From the NCBI GenBank assembly GCA_000620545.1, contig JIBA01000014.1, positions 310,001 through 374,000 of the forward strand: DNA of 64,000 nucleotides. The letters run 5' to 3'. The translations under genes were made by a program, and so were the position numbers. This document shows, in pieces, positions 28,069 through 37,301 of the stretch. How positions within the stretch are numbered: the stretch's first letter is position 1; the number at the start of each line of letters is the position of its first letter. Under the pieces are notes generated by a model. That model was given only the letters and a program-made list of their open reading frames with translations. It ran no database searches and was not told the DNA's origin. Origin of the DNA: Intrasporangiaceae bacterium URHB0013. Its GTDB lineage: Bacteria; Actinomycetota; Actinomycetes; Actinomycetales; Dermatophilaceae.

Positions 28069-28113
28069 CCGGAACGCCATGGTCAGGGGGGAACGATCTG
28101 GTTCGATGGGCTC

Positions 28114-28953
28114 ATGGACCACCGGACGACGCAGGGTGCCACCCGACGCGTCCTCGCAGGCCGGCTCGGAGAGGTGCTCGTGGCCGGTCGCATTCTCGGA
28201 GGCAGCGGCCTGCCGGTCGGCACGACCCGCACTCACCCGACGTGGGGCCTGACGTTCCTCACTGCGGGCACGGGCCGCTACCGCGACGCGATGCATGACG
28301 AGCCCATCGGGGCCGGCACGCTCGTCATCGTGCACCCCGGCCACCCGCACTGGTACGGCGCCGGTCGCGAGGGATGGGACGAGGTCTTCGTCGTGTTCGA
28401 CGGGGTCGCGTTCGACCTCGCCCGTCGGCGCGGGGCCCTCTCCCCCGACCGGCCACTCGTCCACGGGCTCCCCGTCGCCCGGTGGCGCCACCGGTTTGTG
28501 GCCTTCGGTGAGCGAGCTCGCCCCACGAGCGTCGAGGGCCGGGACAGCGAGGCCGTCGACCTGCTGGCGGCGCTGCTCCAAGCCTGCTCGGCCGCCACCT
28601 CGGCATCCGTACATGCTCCCCGCGGCCGGGGCCGGGACGGCTGGCTCGACCACTCCATCGACGTGCTCGGCCGCGACCTCGCCGAGCCCCTCGACCTGCA
28701 GGCCGTGGCCGCCGAGGTGAACATGCCCTACGAGACCTGGCGCCGCCGGTTCCGCGCCGAGACCGGCGCGAGCCCGTACGCCCATCGAGCCTCGCGGCGA
28801 CTCGAGGCAGCGACCGACCTGCTGGTTCACACGGGGCTGGGCGTGCGTGACATCGCGGCCGCGACCGGCTTCAGCGACGAGAGGCACCTCATCCGCCGGT
28901 TCCGCGAGCAGACGGGACTGACGCCACGCGCCTTCCGCGACGCCGGCCGCTGA
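28114..28953 (+). CDS. AraC-family transcriptional regulator
   Basis: 279-aa regulator. The N-terminal cupin-like sensor contains VIVHPGHPHWYG; the C-terminal double helix-turn-helix reads LDLQAVAAEVNMPYETWRRRF and GVRDIAAATGFSDERHLIRRFREQTG. ATG at 28114 chosen because it begins the conserved sensor; a GTG at 28024 would put the palindrome inside the gene. Divergent from the PhyH gene, its probable target. Confidence 0.85.
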   Translation: MDHRTTQGATRRVLAGRLGEVLVAGRILGGSGLPVGTTRTHPTWGLTFLTAGTGRYRDAMHDEPIGAGTLVIVHPGHPHWYGAGREGWDEVFVVFDGVAFDLARRRGALSPDRPLVHGLPVARWRHRFVAFGERARPTSVEGRDSEAVDLLAALLQACSAATSASVHAPRGRGRDGWLDHSIDVLGRDLAEPLDLQAVAAEVNMPYETWRRRFRAETGASPYAHRASRRLEAATDLLVHTGLGVRDIAAATGFSDERHLIRRFREQTGLTPRAFRDAGR

Positions 28954-29000
28954 CCCGGGCACACGGCATACGCCATAAGGCATACGGCGGCACCTACTCC

Positions 29001-29196
29001 CCCCGGTTCGAGGTGATCGCGCCACCCACGTGCATGTCAGCATCACCTCGAACCGCGGTGCAGCGTCCCCGGTTCGAGGTGATCGCGCCACTCACGTGCA
29101 TGTCAGCATCACCTCGAACCGCGGTGCGGCGTCCCCGGTTCGAGGTGATCGCGCCAACCCACGCGCGTGTCAGCGTCACCTCGAACCGCGGTGGCG
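29001..29196. repeat. Three tandem 66-bp hairpin repeats
   Basis: Each unit is an inverted repeat: GGTTCGAGGTGAT and ATCACCTCGAACC (13 bp) around a 24-25 base loop starting CGCGCCA. Arms lie at 29005-29017/29042-29054, 29071-29083/29108-29120 and 29137-29149/29175-29187. Units 1 and 2 are nearly identical; unit 3 has one arm change (GTCACC) and a changed loop. It lies between the convergent AraC and ilvD genes. Two direct GGCATAC words (28965, 28979) precede it. Confidence 0.9.
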
Positions 29197-29219
29197 GAGG
29201 GGAGGAGGTATGCGGTGGG

Positions 29220-30920
29220 TCAACCGCAGACGGCGCCGCGGCTCGCGCTGCCGACGAGCTTGCGGTACTTCGCGAGGACACCGCGCTGGTACTTCGGCTC
29301 GGGATGCGTGACCCCTTCGGCGCGGCGACGCTCCATCTCGTCGTCGTCGACGACGAGATCGAGCGTGCCGTTCGCGACGTCGAGGCGGATGGTGTCGCCG
29401 TCGTGGACGAACGCGATGGGACCCTCGTCGACCGCCTCAGGCGCGACGTGGCCGACGCAGAGCCCGGTCGTGCCGCCGGAGAAGCGGCCGTCGGTGAGCA
29501 GCAGGACGTCCTTGCCCAGCCCGGCACCCTTGATGGCGCCCGTGACGGCGAGCATCTCCCGCATGCCGGGACCCCCCTTCGGGCCCTCGTAGCGGATGAC
29601 GACGACGTCGTTCTTCGCCAGCGACCCCTGCTCCACGGCGTCCATCGCGGCGCGCTCGCCGTCGAAGACCCGGGCCGTGCCTTCGAAGACCGACTCGTCG
29701 AAGCCCGCCGACTTCACGACGGCGCCCTCGGGCGCGAGCGATCCGGTGAGGATCGTCAGGCCACCGGTCTGGTGGATGGGCGTGGCGATCTCGCGGATGA
29801 CCCGCCCGTCGATGTGCGGCGGGTTGATGTCGTCGAGGTTCTCGGCCATCGTCTTGCCGGTCACGGTGAGGCAGTCGCCGTCGAGCAGGCCCGCCTCGAG
29901 GAGCGTCTTCATGACGACGGGAATGCCGCCGATGTGGTCGATGTCCTTCATGACGAAGCTGCCGAAGGGCTTGACGTCGGCCAGGTGCGGGACCTTCGAG
30001 CCGATCCGGCGGAAGTCCTCGATCGTGAGGTCGACCTCCGCCTCGTGCGCGATGGCGAGCAGGTGGAGGACGGCGTTGGTAGAGCCACCGAACGCCATGA
30101 CGACGGCGATGGCGTTCTCGAAGGCCGGCTTCGTCATGATGTCTCGGGCGGTGATGCCGCGGCGGAGCAGCTCGACGACGGCCTCACCCGACTTGCGCGC
30201 GTACATGTCGCGGCGCCGGTCGGTCGCGGGTGGCGCAGCCGATCCGGGGATCGACATGCCGATCGCCTCGGCGACGGCGGCCATCGTGTTCGCGGTGTAG
30301 AAGCCGCCGCAGGCCCCCTCCCCCGGGCAGATGGCGCGCTCGATCGCGTCGACGTCCTCGAGCGACATACGCCCGGCGGCACACGCGCCCACGGCCTCGA
30401 AGGCGTCGATGATGGTGACCTCCCTCTCGGTGCCGTCGGAGAGCTTGGCTATGCCGGGAAGGATCGTGCCGGCATAGAGGAAGACGGAGGCCAGGTCCAG
30501 TCGCGCGGCGGCCATCAGCATGCCCGGCAGAGACTTGTCGCAACCCGCGAGCAGCACTGAGCCGTCGAGTCGCTCGGCGTTCATGACGGTCTCGACGGAG
30601 TCGGCGATGATCTCGCGCGAGACGAGGCTGAAGTGCATGCCCTCGTGGCCCATCGAGATGCCGTCGGACACCGAGATCGTGCCGAACTCGAGCGGGTAGC
30701 CACCGCCGGCATGCACTCCGTCCTTGACGGCCTTGGCGAGCCGGTCGAGCGACAGGTTGCACGGCGTGATCTCGTTCCACGAGCTCGCGACACCGATCTG
30801 CGGCTTGGCCCAGTCGTCGTCGCCGAGGCCGACGGCCCGGAGCATCCCCCGCGCGGCGGTCTTCTCGAGACCGTCGGTGACGTCGCGGCTGCGGGGCTTG
30901 ATGTCAGGCGTCTGCGTCAT
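29220..30920 (-). CDS. ilvD: Dihydroxy-acid dehydratase
   Basis: 566-aa Fe-S dehydratase of Ile/Val synthesis. Cluster and substrate motifs are [19 protein letters not shown] and [17 protein letters not shown]; the C terminus has [26 protein letters not shown] at 30920; a -10-like TATGCT lies 7 bases upstream and no clear ribosome site is present, so the start may be leaderless. Its 3' side runs into the hairpin repeat array. Confidence 0.95.
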   Translation of the reverse strand: MTQTPDIKPRSRDVTDGLEKTAARGMLRAVGLGDDDWAKPQIGVASSWNEITPCNLSLDRLAKAVKDGVHAGGGYPLEFGTISVSDGISMGHEGMHFSLVSREIIADSVETVMNAERLDGSVLLAGCDKSLPGMLMAAARLDLASVFLYAGTILPGIAKLSDGTEREVTIIDAFEAVGACAAGRMSLEDVDAIERAICPGEGACGGFYTANTMAAVAEAIGMSIPGSAAPPATDRRRDMYARKSGEAVVELLRRGITARDIMTKPAFENAIAVVMAFGGSTNAVLHLLAIAHEAEVDLTIEDFRRIGSKVPHLADVKPFGSFVMKDIDHIGGIPVVMKTLLEAGLLDGDCLTVTGKTMAENLDDINPPHIDGRVIREIATPIHQTGGLTILTGSLAPEGAVVKSAGFDESVFEGTARVFDGERAAMDAVEQGSLAKNDVVVIRYEGPKGGPGMREMLAVTGAIKGAGLGKDVLLLTDGRFSGGTTGLCVGHVAPEAVDEGPIAFVHDGDTIRLDVANGTLDLVVDDDEMERRRAEGVTHPEPKYQRGVLAKYRKLVGSASRGAVCG

Positions 30921-31001
30921 GCCCTGCAGCATAGAACCGTGTCCGCTGGGTGGACACCGCATCTCACGGCCTGAGCCGGGGACCCAGCCCGCGGGTCGCC
31001 G

Positions 31002-31535
31002 TCAGTCTTCGTGCCCGCGGCTGACGTGGAAGCGTGTCAGGGCACACGAGCCGAGGTCGAGATCGGCCCAGTCCCCCGCGTACCGCAGGACCGCGAGCCC
31101 GCTCGTCACGAACCCCTCGCCGAGCGCGTCGTGCGCCTCCCGCGACCCTTCACCGTCGGTGAGCAGGCTCGTCAGCTGGGCCATGGTGGGGTTGTGGCCG
31201 ACGACGAGGACCGTCGAGGTGTCGCCGGCGTCCTCGCGCACCGCCTCGAGTGCCTGCTCCGAGCCACCGAGGTAGACGCTGCGCCGGAACTCGACGAACT
31301 CGGTGTGCGCGCCGCCCCGGCACGCCTCCTCCCAGGTCTGACGGGTGCGCTGGGCGGTGGAGCAGATGACGAGGTCGGGGACGAGCCCCTCGGCATGGAG
31401 CCACCTGCCGGCCGCCTTGGCGTCCCGGCGTCCACGAGCGGCGAGCTCCCGGTCGTGGTCGGCCTTGCCGTGCCCCTCCTCGGCCTTGGCGTGCCGCATG
31501 AGGATGAGGGTCTTCTCCTTCGAGGCGCTGCTCAT
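31002..31535 (-). CDS. SixA-type phosphohistidine phosphatase
   Basis: 177-aa histidine phosphatase (phosphoglycerate-mutase fold). The RH signature is LILMRHAKAE at about residues 9-18, and the second His is in VLVVGHNPTMAQL. SixA proteins remove phosphate from phosphohistidine or small substrates. Start uncertain between 31535 and an ATG at 31547; neither has an ideal ribosome site. Lies 46 bases after the YhgE gene on the same strand. Confidence 0.85.
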   Translation of the reverse strand: MSSASKEKTLILMRHAKAEEGHGKADHDRELAARGRRDAKAAGRWLHAEGLVPDLVICSTAQRTRQTWEEACRGGAHTEFVEFRRSVYLGGSEQALEAVREDAGDTSTVLVVGHNPTMAQLTSLLTDGEGSREAHDALGEGFVTSGLAVLRYAGDWADLDLGSCALTRFHVSRGHED

Positions 31536-31581
31536 GGTTTCGAGCATGCTCCGGGCGGGGGCTCTTGTCAGCCCCGACCGC

Positions 31582-33645
31582 TCACAGGCTGAGCTCGGGG
31601 CTGATCCGCGAGGGGGTCCACACGCGGGCCCGCCGAGCTGCCACCGTCGAGACGGCGAGAGCACCGACGAGGTAGGCGGCGAGGACGCCGAGGTCACCGA
31701 GAACCGGTCCGAGGTCGGCGCCGTACATGAGGCGTCGCAGCCCGTCGATGGCGTACGTCATCGGCACGACGTGGTGGATGGCCTGAAGTGGCCCCGGCAG
31801 CGTCTGCCACGGGAAGGTACCGCCTGCGCTGACGAGCTGGACGACCATGAAGACGAGGCCGAGGAACTTGCCGATCGCGCCGAGCCTGGCGGCGAGCGCG
31901 TGCAGGATCGCGACGAAGGTCATCGAGACGACGCCCAGGAACAGCAGCGCGAGCACCGGGTGCGCGACCCGGATGGCGAGGCCCTGCGAGACGACGAGGA
32001 AGAGCGCAACGGTCTGCACGATGCCGACCGCAACGGGCGCGAGCCAGCCACCGATCGCGGTGCGCAGGGAGCGCTGGCTCGTCGCGAGGGCCCGCGTCGA
32101 GAAGGGCCGCACGAGGAGGAACAGCGTGTAGGCACCGATCCACAGGGAGAGGCTGAGGAACAGCGGGGCCAGTCCCGCGCCGTAGGTGCCTGCTGCCGCC
32201 ATGCTCGCCGAGGACACGTCGACGGGGTCGCCGAGGGTGGCGGAGACGGCCCGACGCTGCGCGACTGTCGGGTCGGGCACGGCGTTGCGCCCCTTGGCCA
32301 GCTGGGCATGCAGGTCGGTGGCTCCGGTCGCGAGGCGGTCGATCCCCGTCTCGAGCTCGGCCGCACCGGCAGCCAGCGAGTCGCCGCCGGAGGCCGCCCG
32401 CGCCGCCCCGGTCCGCAGCTGTGCCGAGCCGGTGACGAGCCTGCCCAGCCCCGTCTCGAGGGCCGCCGTGCCCTCCCGCAGCTGGCGCGCGCCACTGGCG
32501 GCCCGGGAGATGCCGCCGGTGAGTCCCGGCGTCGTGTCGGCGAGCCGGCGGGCGCCGGTGGCGACCTCGTCAGCTCCTGCAGAGAGGCGGTCGAGGTCGG
32601 AGGACGCCGACTGGATGCGTCCGTCCGCCGTGTCGACGAGTCCGTCGATGGTCTCGAGGCGGCTCTCCACGAGGGCCAGCTGGGCGCCGTCGACACCGGC
32701 CGCGCGCAGCTCGTCGAGCAGACGCGAGCGCTGGGTGGTGAGGTCACCGTGCAGGGTCGTCGAGACGCGGGCGACCCTTTCCCCGACCGCCGCGACCTCC
32801 CGGTTGCCGGCAGCCACCTGGGCGGCACCGCGGGCCAGCTGCTCGGTCCGGGCCGGCAGCGACCGCGTCCGCGTCTCGAGGGTGTCGAGCCCCGAGGACA
32901 GGGCGGTGGCGCCGGAGCTCAGCTGCTCGGCACCCGAGAGCGACTGCGCCGCGCCCGAGTGCAGCGACGTGGCTCCCGAGGCGAGGACGTGCAGCCGTGA
33001 CGCGAGGGACCGCGCGCCGTTCGCCGCCTTCGCCGCTCCGTCGTCGGCCGAGGCCAGACCGACGCGGAGCTTGTCGGAGCCGTCCACAGCCTTTCCCAGG
33101 TTGTCGTGGATCTGGTTGAAGCCGATGAGGAGCCGGTCCGCGGCCTTCTGGCTGACCTGGGCGGCAACCGACGTGCTCACCTCTTTGATGACGGTGTTGC
33201 CCATGATCGTCGTCATGTAGTTGTTGGCGTCGTTCGTCTCGAGGACGACGTCGGCCTGCCGTGGCTCGAGGTCCGCGGTCGCGGCGAGGTCGGCGGAGAA
33301 CGTCGACGGAAGCAGGACGGCGAAGGAGTAGCGGCCGTCGTGCACGCCCTCCAGGGCCTCGGCGCGCGAGACCTTGTGCCAGTCGAAGGACCTCGACTCG
33401 ACGAGGTGGTCGGCGACCTCGTTGCCGACGTCGAGCGTCTCACCGGTCGAGAGGGTAGTGCCGATGTCGTCACTGGCCACCGCCGCTGGTACCTGTGGCA
33501 GGGCGGCATACGGGTCACGGTTGGCGTAGAGGTAGAGCCCCCCGTAGAGCGTGGGGATGACGGCGAGCGCGACGATGCCCAGCCGGGCCAGGCGCGAGGA
33601 CGTGAGCCGGCGCAGCTCGGCGAGGGCCAGTCGGACGGGGTTCAT
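31582..33645 (-). CDS. YhgE/Pip-family ABC-2 type membrane protein
   Basis: 687-aa protein. There is one N-terminal membrane segment, then a long extracytoplasmic region of heptad-like repeats rich in Ala/Gly/Ser/Leu (LHSGAAQSLSGAEQLSSGATALSSG type) that should form a helical stalk, then about five C-terminal membrane segments with the ABC-2 pattern. The family includes phage infection protein Pip and YhgE. The ATG overlaps the stop of the ATPase-like gene (ATGA). Probably exports or organises cell-envelope material; function unknown. Controlled by the divergent TetR. Confidence 0.85.
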   Translation of the reverse strand: MNPVRLALAELRRLTSSRLARLGIVALAVIPTLYGGLYLYANRDPYAALPQVPAAVASDDIGTTLSTGETLDVGNEVADHLVESRSFDWHKVSRAEALEGVHDGRYSFAVLLPSTFSADLAATADLEPRQADVVLETNDANNYMTTIMGNTVIKEVSTSVAAQVSQKAADRLLIGFNQIHDNLGKAVDGSDKLRVGLASADDGAAKAANGARSLASRLHVLASGATSLHSGAAQSLSGAEQLSSGATALSSGLDTLETRTRSLPARTEQLARGAAQVAAGNREVAAVGERVARVSTTLHGDLTTQRSRLLDELRAAGVDGAQLALVESRLETIDGLVDTADGRIQSASSDLDRLSAGADEVATGARRLADTTPGLTGGISRAASGARQLREGTAALETGLGRLVTGSAQLRTGAARAASGGDSLAAGAAELETGIDRLATGATDLHAQLAKGRNAVPDPTVAQRRAVSATLGDPVDVSSASMAAAGTYGAGLAPLFLSLSLWIGAYTLFLLVRPFSTRALATSQRSLRTAIGGWLAPVAVGIVQTVALFLVVSQGLAIRVAHPVLALLFLGVVSMTFVAILHALAARLGAIGKFLGLVFMVVQLVSAGGTFPWQTLPGPLQAIHHVVPMTYAIDGLRRLMYGADLGPVLGDLGVLAAYLVGALAVSTVAARRARVWTPSRISPELSL

Positions 33646-34265
33646 GCGGTCGCTCCGTGGAAGGTCAGGGGTCGCAGCGTGGCGGCGATGGCGGGAGAGC
33701 ACAGGACGACGACGGTCAGTCCGGTGTCGGCGAGGGCGCGCGCGGCCTCGAACCACTCGTGGGGGTCGCCGCCGTGTCGGTCGGGGCCGGCGAGCACCAC
33801 GACACGCGCCCGGGGGTGCCACGAGCCGAGCTCGAGGAGCAGCCGGGTGCGCAGTCCGGGCGGGAGGCTCGCCCAGCGGCGCCCGGCGCGGTCGGTGAGG
33901 TCGCGATCCCGCAGGAACGCCGCGACGTCCTTGCGCGCTGACGGGCGCTCGCTGAGGGCGAGCTCCTCGGCGATGACGGCGCGCAGCGGCAGCGCATCCT
34001 CCGGCGCGGTGACACCGAGCAGGTCGACGAGCCGGGTGCGGAGCTGAAGGTGCGATCGGTCGGCGCAGCCGCCGATGCTGATCGACCCGGTGAGCAGGTC
34101 GACGCGCCCGCCGATGGCGAGGGCGAGGGCCACCTGGCCGACTCCGGGGTCGATCCCCACGAGGCTGACCTCACCGGCCTGGGCGACGAAGTCGACGCCA
34201 TCGACGAACGGCTCGTGGGTGCCCTTGATCGACACGTTGCGCGCGGTGACCTGGCGCTCGTTCAC
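33642..34265 (-). CDS. Degenerate ABC ATPase-like partner of YhgE
   Basis: 207-aa protein aligning with ABC ATPase domains but with key residues lost. The P-loop region reads GIDPGVGQVALAL (no GK-S/T), the signature motif is replaced by SLPPGLRTRLLLEL, and Walker B plus catalytic Glu by VVVLAGPD. It should not hydrolyse ATP in the normal way. Length is close to a short ABC domain, so this is divergence rather than truncation. Coupled to yhgE by a 4-base overlap. GTG start at 34265 with GAAGGGAAG upstream. Confidence 0.72.
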   Translation of the reverse strand: MNERQVTARNVSIKGTHEPFVDGVDFVAQAGEVSLVGIDPGVGQVALALAIGGRVDLLTGSISIGGCADRSHLQLRTRLVDLLGVTAPEDALPLRAVIAEELALSERPSARKDVAAFLRDRDLTDRAGRRWASLPPGLRTRLLLELGSWHPRARVVVLAGPDRHGGDPHEWFEAARALADTGLTVVVLCSPAIAATLRPLTFHGATA

Positions 34266-34300
34266 GCTGCACTTCCCTTCGGCGGGCGGATCCCGTCTCG

Positions 34301-34331
34301 ATACGAGTATGCATCCGATACACACTCGTAT
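34301..34331. promoter_or_regulatory. TetR operator in the divergent region
   Basis: ATACGAGT (34301-34308) and ACTCGTAT (34324-34331) are inverted, with an inner GTAT/ATAC pair. They lie between the ATPase-like gene and the TetR gene, where repression of both is expected. Confidence 0.7.
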
Positions 34332-34357
34332 TCAATTCAGGCGCGTATCCTTGGCGT

Positions 34358-34987
34358 ATGCCGTCCGCCACACCTCCGCCGCCCGCCGCGCCACCCATCA
34401 CAGCCCGTCGACAGGCCACGCGTGACCGCGTGCTCGCGGCAGCGAGCGAGGTCTTCGCCGAACGTGGGTTCCACGGTGCCAGCGTCGAGGACATCTGCGA
34501 GCGCGCCGGGTTCACCCGTGGCGCGTTCTACTCGAACTTCGGCTCCAAGGATGACCTGGTCGTCGAGCTGTCGCGCCGCCACTCGGAGGCGCTCGTCGAC
34601 CGCATCCGGCGAGCGAGCAAGCGGGAGCACGCCAGCGCCGACGAGGTGCTGGGCGATGTCTTCGCCGCCCTCGCGGACGACAGCCGGAGCAAGGAGCGGT
34701 GGCTGGTGCTGACGACGGAGTTCACCCTCCACGCCATCCGCGACGCCGATGCTCGGCGGGCCTGGGCGGCGCAGCAGCGCCGGGTGCGAGACGAGCTGGT
34801 GGCGGTCGTCGACGAGGCGGTGTCTCGGCAGGGGCTGACCCTCCCGATATCCACCGAGCTCTTCGTCCGCGCTGCCATCGCGCTCGCTCAGGGATCGATG
34901 ACCCAGCGACTCGTCGAGCCACGCTCGCTCACCGTCGGCGAGCTCGAACGCACCGTCCTGCCGATCCTGCTCGGTGTCGACGCCTGA
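34358..34987 (+). CDS. TetR/AcrR-family regulator
   Basis: 209-aa regulator with helix-turn-helix VLAAASEVFAERGFHGASVEDICERAGFTRGAFYSNFGSKDDL at about residues 26-68. A TATCCT -10 box (34346-34351) lies 6 bases before the ATG, giving a leaderless message. The start codon is itself within a GTATGCC word. Divergent from the YhgE/ATPase pair, its likely target. The first 18 residues are proline-rich. Confidence 0.88.
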   Translation: MPSATPPPPAAPPITARRQATRDRVLAAASEVFAERGFHGASVEDICERAGFTRGAFYSNFGSKDDLVVELSRRHSEALVDRIRRASKREHASADEVLGDVFAALADDSRSKERWLVLTTEFTLHAIRDADARRAWAAQQRRVRDELVAVVDEAVSRQGLTLPISTELFVRAAIALAQGSMTQRLVEPRSLTVGELERTVLPILLGVDA

Positions 34988-35115
34988 TTGGGACGTCTTG
35001 CACCAAAGCAGGGCGAATGCCGGAATTGGGTTGCCGTTCAAGGGAATTCAGCCAAGTTGCCAACGCGGTCGGCGGGCTCCGCCTAGGCTGGACGGACATG
35101 CTCGAGGGGGAAACC

Positions 35116-36690
35116 ATGTCTTTGTCTCGCCGTGACCTCATGAAGCTGGGCGTCGTCGGGGGCGCTGCCCTGGCGCTGCCCCTGGAGCGCACGGTGAGCG
35201 CTGGGTCCATTGCGCAGAGCCGGCTCGCGAGCAGCCGGTTGCCCCCACCGTTCACGCTGCCCTTCCGTGTGCCGGAGCCCTTGAGGCCGTACCGCACGGA
35301 TGCGACGACCGACTTCTACAAGGTCTACATGAAGCCGCTCCAGGCCGAGGTCATCCCCGGCCTGCGCACGCCGCTGTGGGGCTACAACGGGCTGGTGCCC
35401 GGGCCGACGGTCCGGGTCTCACAAGGCCGACGCACCGTCATGCGCCAGGTCAACAACCTGCCGGGCAGGCACCCGATCCTGAACTACACGCCGTGGACCT
35501 CGGTGCACCTGCACGGGTCCGCGTCGCTGCCGCAGTACGACGGCTACGCGAGCGACATCACGAACCCGGGCCAGTACAAGGACTACGTCTACCCGAACAC
35601 CCAGACGGCACGGACCCTCTGGTACCACGACCACGGCCTGCACCACACCGCCGAGAACGTCCTCATGGGCCTCGCCGCCCAGTACCAGCTCACGGACTCC
35701 CTCGAGCAGTCCCTTCCCATCCCGCACGGCGACTACGACGTCCCGCTGCTGGTCAGTGATGCGATGTTCGCCAGCGACGGGTCGCTCTTCTTCGACAACC
35801 ACGACGAGTCCGGGATGTACGGCGACGTCATCCTCGTCAACGGCGTGCCCTGGCCGACGATGAAGGTCAAGCGGCGCCGCTACCGTTTCCGCATCCTCAA
35901 CGCGTCGGTCTCGCGCTCCTACCAGTGGTCGCTCGACTCCGGCGACGTGTTGACCGTCATCGCGACGGACGGGGGCCTAATGCCCTACCCACAGAAGGTG
36001 CAGCGGTTCCGGCACGGTGCCGCCGAGCGCTACGAGGTCATCATCGACTTCAGCAAGATGCCCGTCGGTCGACGAGTCGTCCTGCGGAACACCAGCCCGA
36101 AGAACAACATCGACTACGTCAACACGAACAAGGTGATGGCGTTCGACGTCGTCGGTGACGACTTCGACCCCGCCGCCAACTCCGTGCCCGACGTACTGAA
36201 CCCGACGAACCCGACGATGCTGCTCACGGCTCGCGACGCGGTGCGTACGCGTCGGCTCGACATGGTGCGCGAGCACGGCAGATGGACGATCAACGGACAC
36301 ACCTGGGATGACGTCGTCAAGAGCAAGTTCTCGCTCGTCGAGGCGGACCCGCGCGAGGGCGACGTCGAGGTCTGGGAGATCCGCAACCCATCGGGAGGTT
36401 GGTTCCACCCGGTCCACATCCACCTCATCGACTTCCGCATCCTCGACCGCAACGGCAGGCCGCCGATGCCGCACGAGCTCGGGCCGAAGGACGTCGTCTA
36501 CGTCGGCGAGAACGAGACGGTGCGCGTCGTCGCGCGCTTCGAGGGGCGAGGCAAGTACATGATCCACTGCCACAACCTCGTGCACGAGGACCACGACATG
36601 ATGACCCAGTTCGTGGTCCGCGCCGACCAGGACGTGTTCGACCCGTTCAGCGACCCGTGCAAGTCGCTGCCCGAGGCCAACGACCTCTGA
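35116..36690 (+). CDS. Tat-exported multicopper oxidase (CotA/bilirubin-oxidase-like)
   Basis: 524-aa three-cupredoxin oxidase. The twin-arginine signal is SRRDLMKLGVVGGAALALP (residues 4-22). Copper motifs are HLH at 131-133 (VHLHGS), HDH at 171-173 (LWYHDHGLHHT), HPVHIH at 431-436 and HCHNLVHEDHDMM from 484, so T1, T2 and T3 ligands are all present. It oxidises phenols, bilirubin-like compounds or metal ions outside the membrane. ATG at 35116 with GAGGGGGA upstream; an in-frame ATG 18 bases earlier has no such site. Followed by a membrane protein and a signal peptidase. Confidence 0.9.
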   Translation: MSLSRRDLMKLGVVGGAALALPLERTVSAGSIAQSRLASSRLPPPFTLPFRVPEPLRPYRTDATTDFYKVYMKPLQAEVIPGLRTPLWGYNGLVPGPTVRVSQGRRTVMRQVNNLPGRHPILNYTPWTSVHLHGSASLPQYDGYASDITNPGQYKDYVYPNTQTARTLWYHDHGLHHTAENVLMGLAAQYQLTDSLEQSLPIPHGDYDVPLLVSDAMFASDGSLFFDNHDESGMYGDVILVNGVPWPTMKVKRRRYRFRILNASVSRSYQWSLDSGDVLTVIATDGGLMPYPQKVQRFRHGAAERYEVIIDFSKMPVGRRVVLRNTSPKNNIDYVNTNKVMAFDVVGDDFDPAANSVPDVLNPTNPTMLLTARDAVRTRRLDMVREHGRWTINGHTWDDVVKSKFSLVEADPREGDVEVWEIRNPSGGWFHPVHIHLIDFRILDRNGRPPMPHELGPKDVVYVGENETVRVVARFEGRGKYMIHCHNLVHEDHDMMTQFVVRADQDVFDPFSDPCKSLPEANDL

Positions 36691-36701
36691 GGGATGACGT
36701 C

Positions 36702-37301
36702 ATGTCGACCTCGACCTCGGCCAGGCGGACAGACCCCGGCACCGGGCCGCCGCCACCCGCCGGCGCGGTGCCCGTGTCGCGGAGCCGTGCGGCCGCAGCC
36801 CTGTGCTGCGTCGCCGGCCTCGTCCACCTGCTGGTGGCCCGCGAGCACGTCGAGGTGTGGGCCTTGGCCGCCTTCTTCTTCATCACCGTCTCCGCCGGTC
36901 AGCTGTGGCTCGCCCAGGCGCTGTGGCGGGGTCTGAACGCGCGGCTCGTCCCAGCGGCGGTGCTGCTCACGTCCGGCCTCGTCGCGCTCTACGTCCTCTC
37001 GCGAACCATCGGCCTGCCGATCCCCGCGGCCGGCGAGGTGGGACTGAGTGAGAGTCACCACGCTGGTCCACAGGTGCCCGGCGGCCAGGGCAACGGCGTG
37101 CCGGTGCTCCCGGGTTCCGGCGCCGGCACGGCGATCGCGACGGTGGGGCCGCTGGACCTCGTCTGCCTCGTCGCCCAGCTCGGAGCTCTCGCGCTGCTCG
37201 TCGGGCTGCTCCCGGCCGGCCAGCGGCGGTCGCTCGGCAACCTGCTCCTGGCTGTCGGCCTGTGCGGCTGGGTCGTCTGGGGCCTGGTGCACTTCACGTG
37301 A
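36702..37301 (+). CDS. Small membrane protein, partner of the multicopper oxidase
   Basis: 199-aa protein with about four hydrophobic segments (near residues 27-45, 50-70, 78-97 and 165-198) and a Gly/Pro/His-rich loop (SESHHAGPQVPGGQG) that might bind metal. I do not recognise a named family. It begins 11 bases after the multicopper oxidase stop with GAGGG upstream, and overlaps the signal peptidase start by 4 bases, so the three are one transcription unit. Confidence 0.75.
   Translation: MSTSTSARRTDPGTGPPPPAGAVPVSRSRAAAALCCVAGLVHLLVAREHVEVWALAAFFFITVSAGQLWLAQALWRGLNARLVPAAVLLTSGLVALYVLSRTIGLPIPAAGEVGLSESHHAGPQVPGGQGNGVPVLPGSGAGTAIATVGPLDLVCLVAQLGALALLVGLLPAGQRRSLGNLLLAVGLCGWVVWGLVHFT

Noticed and set aside
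29001-29196. GGTTCGA blocks as T-loops of tRNA genes
   Set aside because: No acceptor, D or anticodon stems; the blocks are arms of a perfect inverted repeat.
30471-30479. Further GCATA-containing sites (30362, 30471, 34308, 29208) as copies of the heptamer
   Set aside because: They differ from GGCATAC by one or more bases and were left out of the count.
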